DNA of 5,310 nucleotides from Chloroflexi bacterium UBA6265 (GTDB lineage Bacteria; Chloroflexota; Chloroflexia; Thermomicrobiales; UBA6265): contig DJVD01000032.1 of the NCBI GenBank assembly GCA_002440805.1, positions 1 to 5,310 of the forward strand, written 5' to 3'. Below, one piece after another: positions 1 to 5,297 of this stretch. The translations under genes and the position numbers were made by a program. Each line of letters starts with the position of its first letter. Positions within the stretch are counted from its first letter, which is position 1. The notes beneath the pieces are model-generated. The model was not told the origin of the DNA and ran no database searches. It was given only the letters and a program-made list of their open reading frames with translations.

Positions 1-180
1 GCCACAGCCGGAGGGACCGAGCAGCACCACGAACTCGCCGGGCTGAATCTCCATATCCACTGCATCGACGGCGGAGGTCTCCGAGCCCGGATAGTGTTTG
101 GTGAGTCCGCGAATACTGATCGAACTACCAGGGGTGGAAGCGATCGTGTAAGGGGATGTGTTGATCTGAGCCTCCGCCAC
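1..180 (-). CDS. ABC transporter ATP-binding protein, 5' part only (OpuCA-like by context)
   Basis: Sixty codons are visible before the gene leaves the window. They read an N-terminal tail of about 20 residues, then ISIRGLTKHYPGSE (21-34), AVDAVDMEIQPGEFVVLLGP and SGCG, i.e. the first beta strands of an ABC ATPase up to the Walker A motif GPSGCG(K), cut one codon before the Lys. It should power uptake with the adjacent permease and binding protein. The start is set at GTG (180-178): no ATG is available in frame between the previous stop and this point. No convincing Shine-Dalgarno precedes it, because the upstream bases belong to the 187-218 hairpin. The assignment to the osmoprotectant subfamily rests on the neighbours, since the diagnostic downstream parts (and any CBS domains) are outside the window. 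Confidence 0.88.
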   Translation of the reverse strand, partial: MAEAQINTSPYTIASTPGSSISIRGLTKHYPGSETSAVDAVDMEIQPGEFVVLLGPSGCG

Positions 181-186
181 CTGATC

Positions 187-218
187 GCCCGGCGCGGAAG
201 GGTACCCCCGCGCCGGGC
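187..218. repeat. Perfect 11-bp GC-rich stem-loop between binding-protein and ATPase genes
   Basis: GCCCGGCGCGG (187-197) and CCGCGCCGGGC (208-218) are exact reverse complements around a 10-nt loop that itself contains the palindrome GGGTACCC (200-207). In the mRNA the hairpin starts 23 nt after the binding-protein stop and ends 6 nt before the proposed GTG of the ATPase gene. There is no U-tract on the minus-strand side, so it does not fit a classical intrinsic terminator. A barrier to 3' exonucleases, or an element that limits ATPase translation, fits better. Confidence 0.8.
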
Positions 219-241
219 TGCTTACATCTGTTGGGGTTATG

Positions 242-1228
242 TTAGCCCAAGAGGCCGTTTTCCGTGAGGAAATCGGTGGCAACGGTGGCCGGCTCGGCCT
301 TCTCATCGCCATCCACGCGCCAGTTCAGGCTGGAGAGCACTTCATCGGTCAGCATGGTGGTGACCGCATTCAGCAGGTTGACGATCTCGGCATTGGCCTC
401 GATCACGCTCAACAGCACCACAGGTGCCAGGTTGTACGGTGGCCACAGGCCAAGGTCATCTTCCAGCACGACGAGGTCGTTACCGCTGATCTGGCCATCG
501 GTACCGAAGGCGAGCACCACCTGTGCCTGGTCGTCCAGCAGCGCCTGGTACTTCAGGCCCGGGGCGACCGGCAACACTTCAATGCTTTCAAAGCCGGCAC
601 CGTACACGCGCTGCAGGCCAAGCAGGCCATCCTCGCGCTCCGGGAAATCAGCCGGGGCCGAAATGACATACTGGTCGGCCACTTCAGCCAGTTGCGAAAT
701 GGTAGTGATGCCATTCTCCTCGGAGAACTGGCGCTTCACCGCCAACGCCTGCGTGTTGTTCGCTGGCGAGCGCTCCAGCCAGGTGGCGGAGAATTGGGAT
801 TCGTATTCGGCCTTGACAGTGTTGAACACCAGCTGGCTCATATCTTCAGCCACAGGTGATGCCATCGGGGACGCATCCGTCACAGCAGTGGCTGCCGGTG
901 TGCCGACGACGCTACCAACTTCCTCGACCGTCATCCCCAGCACTTCAGTCAGGCCGGTGCCGGTGTACTCGGGGTAGAGGGAAATATCGCCGTTCACCAG
1001 GGCCTGGTGCGCTACCTGGGTGCCGCCGAGGTTGAGCTTGTCCTCAACCGAGAAGCCAGCGTTCTCAAGTACCTGCAGGTACATATTGGCAACGATGAAT
1101 TGCTCGGTGAAATCCTTGGATCCCACGATAATTGTGTCGTCCTGCGCCATGGCGAATTTCGACATAGCCATGGTGCCCAGGCCGGCAGCGGCAGCGGATT
1201 TAATAAGCGCGCGTCGATCGAGAGTCAT
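242..1228 (-). CDS. Osmoprotectant-type ABC substrate-binding protein (OpuCC/ProX-like), Tat leader
   Basis: This 328-residue extracytoplasmic receptor of the OpuAC/OpuCC class should deliver a quaternary amine or similar solute to the adjacent permease. The leader is MTLDRRALIKSAAAAGLG with a twin arginine (R5-R6), a hydrophobic stretch and an AMA-Q cleavage-like site near residue 28; there is no lipobox Cys. Lobe motifs are IIVGSKDFTEQ (33-43), DISLYPEYTGTG (81-92), NNTQALAV (157-164), KYQALLDDQAQVVLAFGTDGQI (split, 226-247) and DLVVLEDD (251-258). Residues about 109-127 form a Thr/Pro/Ala/Ser/Val linker not found in typical OpuCC proteins. The ATG at 1228 is chosen over the further-upstream ATG (1339) because AGGAGA lies 7 nt before it, the Tat leader then starts properly, and the longer form would overlap the permease. 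Two positions that are usually aromatic (Tyr) are Gln160 and Phe241 here, so the ligand may differ from betaine. Confidence 0.93.
   Translation of the reverse strand: MTLDRRALIKSAAAAGLGTMAMSKFAMAQDDTIIVGSKDFTEQFIVANMYLQVLENAGFSVEDKLNLGGTQVAHQALVNGDISLYPEYTGTGLTEVLGMTVEEVGSVVGTPAATAVTDASPMASPVAEDMSQLVFNTVKAEYESQFSATWLERSPANNTQALAVKRQFSEENGITTISQLAEVADQYVISAPADFPEREDGLLGLQRVYGAGFESIEVLPVAPGLKYQALLDDQAQVVLAFGTDGQISGNDLVVLEDDLGLWPPYNLAPVVLLSVIEANAEIVNLLNAVTTMLTDEVLSSLNWRVDGDEKAEPATVATDFLTENGLLG
848..904 (-). other. Low-complexity T/P/A/S/V linker inside the binding protein
   Basis: This stretch encodes about residues 109-127 of the substrate-binding protein (GTPAATAVTDASPMASPVA). It is a proline-spaced small-residue linker located after the EYTGTG motif and before the VFNTVKAEYESQF helix. 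In ordinary OpuCC/ProX proteins these two elements are joined directly by a short turn. It is probably a flexible, solvent-exposed loop. Confidence 0.7.
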
Positions 1229-1235
1229 AGGTCTA

Positions 1236-1241
1236 TCTCCT
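1236..1241 (-). promoter_or_regulatory. Strong Shine-Dalgarno of the substrate-binding protein gene
   Basis: AGGAGA followed by the 7-nt spacer TAGACCT and ATG at 1228. This is the best ribosome-binding site in the window, fitting the need for excess binding protein over permease. It rules out the longer reading frame that starts at 1339. Confidence 0.85.
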
Positions 1242-1244
1242 GTT

Positions 1245-1958
1245 TCAGCGAGCCCGGTGACCGGGCATGAGCAAGCGCTCTGCCAGCGAAAGCACGGTGT
1301 CGGTGAACAACACCAGCAGAACGATAGGAATTCCACCAACCAGCAAGTAGGTGGTATCGAGTAACGAAATTCCGGTCAGGATGTACTGGCCCAGGGATTT
1401 CGCACCCACGAAGGAAGCGAGAGTGGCGCTCGCCAGCAACTCGATGGCTGCCAGCCGGATACCGGCGACAATCACAGGCATAGCCAGTGGCGCTTCCACC
1501 TTCAGGAATGACTGTGCACGATTCATGCCAAGTCCGGCGGCTGCTTCAAGGATGGCGGCATTCACGCCATGCAGGCCGGCATAAGTGTTGGTTATCAGCG
1601 CGGGTGCAGCCAGGACAACCAGGGCCACAATCGCTGGCAGATCGCCAAATCCAAGGAAAGGATAGAAGAGAAATACCAGTGCCAGCGAGGGAATTACGCG
1701 GATGGCGGAGAACAGTCCCACCAGCTGCGCGCCGAACCGGATGCGCGAAAAGAGAATACCGAATGGCACATAGATCAGCAATGCGATCAGCAACGATGTG
1801 AAGCTGAGTCGCACATGCGCCCACACCAGGTCGAAGAATCGATCCGGGTTCCTGGCAATGAAATCGTAGATATCTGTAATCAGGTTCAAGTGACTCCCAT
1901 CCGGCATGTGGTGTGATGTAAGCATACGGGCAATTGCCGCGTCCGACAGTTTATCCAT
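1245..1958 (-). CDS. Osmoprotectant-type ABC transporter permease (OpuCB/YehW-like)
   Basis: This membrane subunit of an importer has 237 residues from the first ATG. Hydrophobic segments lie near 50-70, 77-101, 107-129, 158-182 and 204-226. The EAA loop that docks on the ATPase is clear at about 137-166 (LEAAAGLGMNRAQSF, then VEAPLAMPVIVAGIR). RVIPSLALVFLFYP and APALITNTYAGLHGVN are typical of OpuCB/OpuCD/YehW/YehY permeases. The start is doubtful: the ATG at 1958 has no Shine-Dalgarno. Family members usually begin just before the NLITDIYDFI-like segment. That fits either the ATG at 1907 or the TTG at 1889, which has GGGAG 4 nt upstream. The C-terminus is normal and the stop lies 16 nt before the binding-protein start. 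Only one permease gene is visible; either it homodimerises or a second permease lies beyond the left edge. Confidence 0.92.
   Translation of the reverse strand: MDKLSDAAIARMLTSHHMPDGSHLNLITDIYDFIARNPDRFFDLVWAHVRLSFTSLLIALLIYVPFGILFSRIRFGAQLVGLFSAIRVIPSLALVFLFYPFLGFGDLPAIVALVVLAAPALITNTYAGLHGVNAAILEAAAGLGMNRAQSFLKVEAPLAMPVIVAGIRLAAIELLASATLASFVGAKSLGQYILTGISLLDTTYLLVGGIPIVLLVLFTDTVLSLAERLLMPGHRAR
1894..1898 (-). promoter_or_regulatory. Candidate Shine-Dalgarno for an internal TTG start of the permease
   Basis: On the minus strand GGGAG is followed by TCAC and TTG (1889-1887), giving a protein starting (M)NLITDIYDFI, like typical OpuCB proteins. The 4-nt spacing is short, so the site competes with the SD-less ATG at 1958 and cannot be settled by eye. 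Confidence 0.4.
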
Positions 1959-1974
1959 GGTAGCGACAGGTGCA

Positions 1975-2367
1975 TTACGGATTCAGGTAACTGGTGGCCC
2001 CCACCGTGAACTCGCCGTCGTTGGGATCGGTGGTGAAGACCATTTCGGCGGATTCCTCCTCGCCCCCCGCGAGGAACGTGATCGTGATATCTGCGGTCTC
2101 GGGCTGCTCTTCCCCAGTATCGAGTTCGCCCGTAACGGTCACATCCTGGGCGGTGAGACCGCCCGTGTTCGTGATGGTAATTGGCAGGTAAAAGCCAGAA
2201 TCGGTCTCCCGTACGTCCTCCAGGTGGGCTTCCACCTGGATTGTGGGCGGCGCATCGCCCGTGCGCATATTCGCCCACGTCGCCAGCGCCAGGATGCCGA
2301 CAAGAATCAGCAGGCTGGCGAGCAGGGTGATGCGTTCAGCGGTTGTTCGTTCCGAGGATGCACTCAT
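1975..2367 (-). CDS. TIGR02588-type single-pass protein, partner of TIGR02587
   Basis: This 130-residue protein has a short charged N-terminus, one hydrophobic helix (about residues 12-32, ending LALATWANM), then a beta-rich acidic domain (about 42-128). The domain contains YLPITITNTGGLTAQDVTVT and FLAGGEEESAEMVF, the pattern of a CARDB/DUF11-like beta-sandwich. The likely topology is N-in with the sandwich outside the membrane. Its start codon overlaps the stop of the TIGR02587 gene (ATGA), and GGGAG lies 9 nt upstream (2377-2381), so the two are almost certainly translationally coupled. Family knowledge is that this protein is essentially always found beside TIGR02587 and its function is unknown; a stable two-protein membrane complex is an inference. 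The next gene begins 16 nt later if its first ATG is used. Confidence 0.85.
   Translation of the reverse strand: MSASSERTTAERITLLASLLILVGILALATWANMRTGDAPPTIQVEAHLEDVRETDSGFYLPITITNTGGLTAQDVTVTGELDTGEEQPETADITITFLAGGEEESAEMVFTTDPNDGEFTVGATSYLNP
2219..2240. repeat. 9-bp stem with 4-nt loop inside the TIGR02588-type gene
   Basis: TCCAGGTGG (2219-2227) and CCACCTGGA (2232-2240) are exact reverse complements separated by GCTT. The hairpin falls in the codons for IQVEAHLED, just after the membrane helix is encoded. No U-tract follows. It may be chance or an RNA structure affecting translation. Confidence 0.55.
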
Positions 2368-3242
2368 ATCACCAGTCTCCCGCCGGCGCCGCCAATGGAT
2401 GCGGGCAGCGCAAGGACAATAGTTTGTCTAAAAATCTCACTGGCAGGATCCTCCAGGGAGATCCGCTCGAACACGAGGAGCATAATGAGCGCAACCCCCA
2501 GCGAAATCAGGAAGGAAAGCATGGTTTCCGATAGCGGATGCTGGAACGGGCCCGGTGGCGAGGCTTCATCGAAGCCGGAGGCAAACACGATCAGGTAGGA
2601 GAGGACAAGCGAGAGACCGATGAGCGTCAGCAAATGCCACCAGCGCAAGCCAGCCGCGATCATCTCAACTTCACCAGTCGGGGCAATCGACATCCCGATG
2701 AAGACGCCACCGATGGCGGTGGCCCCGACATCGGCCCACACCCCCTGCCAGGCAGAAAGATCGCTTGTCCCTTCGCCCTGAGAATTGGTGCGACCGGAAA
2801 ACACCTGCCGGGCCACAGATGCCCCGAGGCTCAGTGGCACCGCCAGCAACATCACCATACCAACACCCTGCTCGATGCCATCGGTAAAGCGAAGCTGGTT
2901 CATCCCGAACAGGAGAAACGTTGCGCTCAATACGCCCACGGCGAGGGCGTCCACCGCCTGATCGATCGACATGGCCAATGAGTGCTCGTCACGGAAACCA
3001 GCCACATGGGCAAGTCCCAGGTTGGCAGCAAATCCAATCACGAACACGGCGAAAAGGTACATCGGCGGTAAGGACTTGCCGATCCACCACATCTCCATGG
3101 TGAACACCAGGGGAATGCCAAATACGGCTGCGCCGGCAAACGCGCGGGAAAAGGCAGTTAACTCATCGGACCATTGTTCGGACACAGAATCGTTCCCCCA
3201 CCGAGAAATCGCCAGGTCCTCGCACATGAGGACCGCAGGCAT
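2364..3242 (-). CDS. TIGR02587/DUF2391-type integral membrane protein
   Basis: This 292-residue polytopic inner-membrane protein is of unknown function. About eight hydrophobic segments can be read, near residues 34-53, 60-80, 95-114, 122-146, 168-188, 199-222, 239-259 and 272-288. I recognise the family from the motif AFAGAAVFGIPLVFTMEMWW (35-53) and the conserved C-terminal half (hydrophilic loop GFDEASPPGPFQHPLSET, then the last two helices). Family knowledge is that TIGR02587 occurs as a two-gene unit with TIGR02588, and exactly that partner follows with a 4-nt ATGA overlap, which strongly supports both calls. The start is uncertain. The ATG at 3242 has AGGA only about 4 nt upstream, an ATG at 3227 is in frame, and a GTG at 3185 preceded by a G-rich stretch would begin at VSEQWSDELTAFSRAF, closer to the usual family N-terminus. 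No transport or catalytic motif is evident. Confidence 0.87.
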   Translation of the reverse strand: MPAVLMCEDLAISRWGNDSVSEQWSDELTAFSRAFAGAAVFGIPLVFTMEMWWIGKSLPPMYLFAVFVIGFAANLGLAHVAGFRDEHSLAMSIDQAVDALAVGVLSATFLLFGMNQLRFTDGIEQGVGMVMLLAVPLSLGASVARQVFSGRTNSQGEGTSDLSAWQGVWADVGATAIGGVFIGMSIAPTGEVEMIAAGLRWWHLLTLIGLSLVLSYLIVFASGFDEASPPGPFQHPLSETMLSFLISLGVALIMLLVFERISLEDPASEIFRQTIVLALPASIGGAGGRLVI

Positions 3243-3248
3243 TCGATC

Positions 3249-3974
3249 CTATCTTGCAACTGTGGTGCCATCGATCTCGACTGTGGGAGCTTCTCGCGTC
3301 ACGCGATTCACCTGCACATCGCCACCCAGGTGGGCGCGAATAGCGGCTGCCAATGCTTCGGCTGCTTGCCAGAAGGTGTCGTCCGTAGAATTGTCCACCG
3401 CTTCCAGCACCATGATGGCATCGGTGGTGGAAGCAGTGAGCATTGTCCGCTCGGCCTCGCGCCAGTTCCAGCAGCGGCACATCGCGCCGGCATCGTCCTT
3501 ATAGATCACCTCACCGGGGAGGGCTGGTTCATCCGTCTCGGCACCCAGCGGCCGGAACGATTCGCCGCCATCGGCGACCGTCAGGCGAACATCGCCCTGC
3601 ACCGTTGCCAGGTCCTCGCCACCGACCGGCACGCCAAATTGCAATGAGATGGCGTTGTACACATCCACCAGCGGGTTGATGCTGCCGATGGTGTTGCCGT
3701 TGCTCACCCGCTTAAGCAGGGCCTCAATCGACGAACGGGCGCCCTTTTTCGTCTTGAATTGCTGGAATGCATCCCGCCAGCGCCGCACCACATCGTTATC
3801 GGTCCAGGTCTCGTTGGGCACATGCACAAGGGCGGCGGCGTGCGAATCGGCAAGGTCCTGCGCGATGGCGGCATCTTCCCGTGGCGTGTTGTCGATACCC
3901 CGCACTACCAGCACGCCGAGGCGGGCGGTGGGGTAGAGATTCCAGAACGATTCGTCCGCGATGAACTGGGTCAT
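3249..3974 (-). CDS. Stand-alone B3/4-domain protein (COG3382-like)
   Basis: This is a 241-residue soluble protein with no signal peptide or membrane segment. It matches the B3/4 domain found in the beta subunit of phenylalanyl-tRNA synthetase, where it hydrolyses mischarged Tyr-tRNA(Phe). Here the domain stands alone. Recognisable blocks are WRDAF (66-70), RSSIEALLKRV (80-90), SINPLVDVYNAIS (98-110), PVGGEDL (116-122) and the Cys/Trp-rich CRCWNWREAERT (166-177). The length of about 240 residues is normal for solo members, and no anticodon-binding, catalytic or OB-fold domain is attached. The ATG at 3974 has GGAG 7 nt upstream (3982-3985). The stop is 6 nt before the next start, so co-transcription and probable translational coupling with the membrane-protein gene are likely. 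The cellular role of solo B3/4 proteins is not settled; editing of a misacylated tRNA or binding of an amino-acid-like ligand are possibilities by homology. Confidence 0.88.
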   Translation of the reverse strand: MTQFIADESFWNLYPTARLGVLVVRGIDNTPREDAAIAQDLADSHAAALVHVPNETWTDNDVVRRWRDAFQQFKTKKGARSSIEALLKRVSNGNTIGSINPLVDVYNAISLQFGVPVGGEDLATVQGDVRLTVADGGESFRPLGAETDEPALPGEVIYKDDAGAMCRCWNWREAERTMLTASTTDAIMVLEAVDNSTDDTFWQAAEALAAAIRAHLGGDVQVNRVTREAPTVEIDGTTVAR

Positions 3975-4006
3975 GTGGTTACTCCATTAGCGTGATATCA
4001 ACCCGG

Positions 4007-5287
4007 CTATTCCTGAGTACGAAGCGAACGCGTTCCACCTGCATTGCCGCGAGCGACCGCAGGCAGTCGGTCGATCTCGCCCCGGAACATCATTACCCGC
4101 TCCTTCGGCACACGGGCAACAACTTCGCTGAGGCAGCTGGCGTTGGTAAGGAGTATGGTCGCCTCGTCACCCGTTTTGGGCCACAGCATCTCACCGGCAT
4201 CGTTGAGTGGCAGCACGCCATCGCTCACGAGGGTGTAGGCATTGGCCAGGCCGATTTCATCGACCTGTCGCCAGATTTCGGCGGCGCGACTAACGCGTTC
4301 GATGAGATCACCCGACCCGAATGGACTCCAGTGATCGTTGATGTTGTCGTTAATCATGCACACCCGCACGCCGGCCGCCTTCAATATCGGCCACGGCACC
4401 GCGCGAGCGCCGAAGGTGGATGCGTAGCTCAACGGCTGCGTGGTGAAAATCGAGACCCCCTGCGCGGCGAGCCCCTCCGCCAATCTGGTGAGTTGCTCGT
4501 CGCTGGCGAACCCCAGCGCGAGGGCGTGGCTGATGGCAACGCGCCCGGCCATACCGTACTCACGGGTGTAATCGATGATGCGCTGAATTGTGTGGATGCC
4601 AGTCTCGCCGCCATCGTGAAGGTGGATATCCACCTCACGATCGAACCGGCTGGCAAGCTCAAAGGTAGTGGTGAGCGAACCCTCGATATCGCCGTCGATC
4701 GAGGCAGGATCAAGCCCCCCCAGGATTGGCATTCCTGCTTCCATCGCCTGTGTCAGCAGACCCTGGGCCTCAGTGACCAGCGTGCCATGTTGTGGGAACG
4801 CCACCAGTTCGCTCTGCACGCGTGGTGCGTGGGCCGCCAGCACATCGCGCACCACCTCGTAATTTTGCAGGCCGATGGTTGGGTCTACATTCACCTGTAC
4901 GCGCATGAAGGTGGTGCCGCCAGCGGCGATATGTTCCAGCAGGGCACCCGCCCGCTCCGGGAGGAATTCGAGGAATGCCGGCAGAAACCGTTGTTCCTCA
5001 AGAATGCGATCGGGCACGCCATTCGGTGCTGGCACCACTGCCTGCCACGGGCCGCCAAAGTGACCCTTATCGAGATGGATGTGGAGGTCCTTCGTCGGCG
5101 GAATGCCGAGCAGGCCCCGCGCGTCGTACTCCCCTGCGGCCACAGATGTGGTCGGGGCTTGTTGCTCCAGCGATGTGATGAGCCCATCTTCCGAGTGAAT
5201 GGTGAAAAGGGCCGTTTGCGTGGAAACCGCACCGCTATCGTGCCTGGTATAGCCTGTCTCGAGGAGGACGTTGCGAGTAGTGGACAT
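4007..5287 (-). CDS. Cytosine-deaminase-like metal-dependent amidohydrolase
   Basis: This 426-residue protein belongs to the amidohydrolase superfamily, cytosine deaminase (CodA)-like branch. That family is cytoplasmic and hydrolyses amino or amide groups of N-heterocycles and related compounds. Visible motifs, numbered from the chosen Met, are H69-I-H71 in KDLHIHLDKGHFGGPW (first two metal ligands), AFPQHG with Q166 (the substrate-contacting Gln loop of CodA), DIHLHD with H222 (third ligand), SHALALG with H254, and INDNIND with D314 (catalytic metal Asp). All expected metal ligands are therefore present and the enzyme should be active. The usual HCDE of CodA reads HLHD here, which suggests a different substrate. 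The ATG at 5287 is preferred over the in-frame ATG at 5299 because GGAG lies 6 nt before it. It is the first gene of the run, 32 nt before the B3/4 gene. The family call is firm; the substrate is unknown. Confidence 0.9.
   Translation of the reverse strand: MSTTRNVLLETGYTRHDSGAVSTQTALFTIHSEDGLITSLEQQAPTTSVAAGEYDARGLLGIPPTKDLHIHLDKGHFGGPWQAVVPAPNGVPDRILEEQRFLPAFLEFLPERAGALLEHIAAGGTTFMRVQVNVDPTIGLQNYEVVRDVLAAHAPRVQSELVAFPQHGTLVTEAQGLLTQAMEAGMPILGGLDPASIDGDIEGSLTTTFELASRFDREVDIHLHDGGETGIHTIQRIIDYTREYGMAGRVAISHALALGFASDEQLTRLAEGLAAQGVSIFTTQPLSYASTFGARAVPWPILKAAGVRVCMINDNINDHWSPFGSGDLIERVSRAAEIWRQVDEIGLANAYTLVSDGVLPLNDAGEMLWPKTGDEATILLTNASCLSEVVARVPKERVMMFRGEIDRLPAVARGNAGGTRSLRTQE
4613..4641. repeat. 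Long imperfect palindrome inside the amidohydrolase gene
   Basis: AGGTGGATATCCACCT (4620-4635) is a perfect 16-bp palindrome. Its flanks ATCGTG (4613-4618) and CACGAT (4636-4641) also pair, with one unpaired A at 4619, giving arms of 14 bp. It lies in the codons for the REVDIHLHDG segment, which holds a metal ligand. It could simply reflect codon choice; see findings. Confidence 0.7.
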
Positions 5288-5293
5288 ATCTGT

Positions 5294-5297
5294 CTCC
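5294..5297 (-). promoter_or_regulatory. Shine-Dalgarno that decides the amidohydrolase start
   Basis: On the minus strand GGAG is followed by the 6-nt spacer ACAGAT and then ATG at 5287. The alternative ATG at 5299 overlaps this site and has only a weak purine stretch (GTAAAG) before it. Starting at 5287 removes four residues (METD). Confidence 0.75.

Noticed and set aside
187..218. Intrinsic transcription terminator between receptor and ATPase genes
   Set aside because: The stem is strong, but no U-run follows it on the minus strand (GATCAGGTGG) and the following gene belongs to the same transporter.
239..977. Long open frames on the plus strand (206 and 237 codons) opposite the binding-protein gene
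   Set aside because: They are antisense to a clearly conserved gene, show no recognisable domain, and are expected in GC-rich DNA with few stop codons.
1148..1173. Inverted repeat CCATGGC / GCCATGG in the receptor leader codons
   Set aside because: The arms are only 7 bp with a 12-nt loop, and they are explained by repeated Met-Ala codons in the signal peptide (AMA).
1229..1339. N-terminal extension of the binding protein starting at 1339
   Set aside because: It would overlap the end of the permease gene, and the added residues do not resemble a signal peptide. A strong AGGAGA site and a Tat leader mark the start at 1228.
1906..2598. Plus-strand open frame of 230 codons
   Set aside because: It lies across the TIGR02588, TIGR02587 and permease genes, has no recognisable motif, and its translation looks like out-of-frame coding DNA.
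2971..3647. Plus-strand open frames opposite the B3/4 and membrane-protein genes
   Set aside because: The minus-strand genes here have family motifs and ribosome-binding sites; the plus-strand frames have neither.
3975..4006. Possible promoter or terminator between the amidohydrolase and B3/4 genes
   Set aside because: The 32-nt gap holds a Shine-Dalgarno but no hairpin with a U-tract and no convincing -35/-10 pair.
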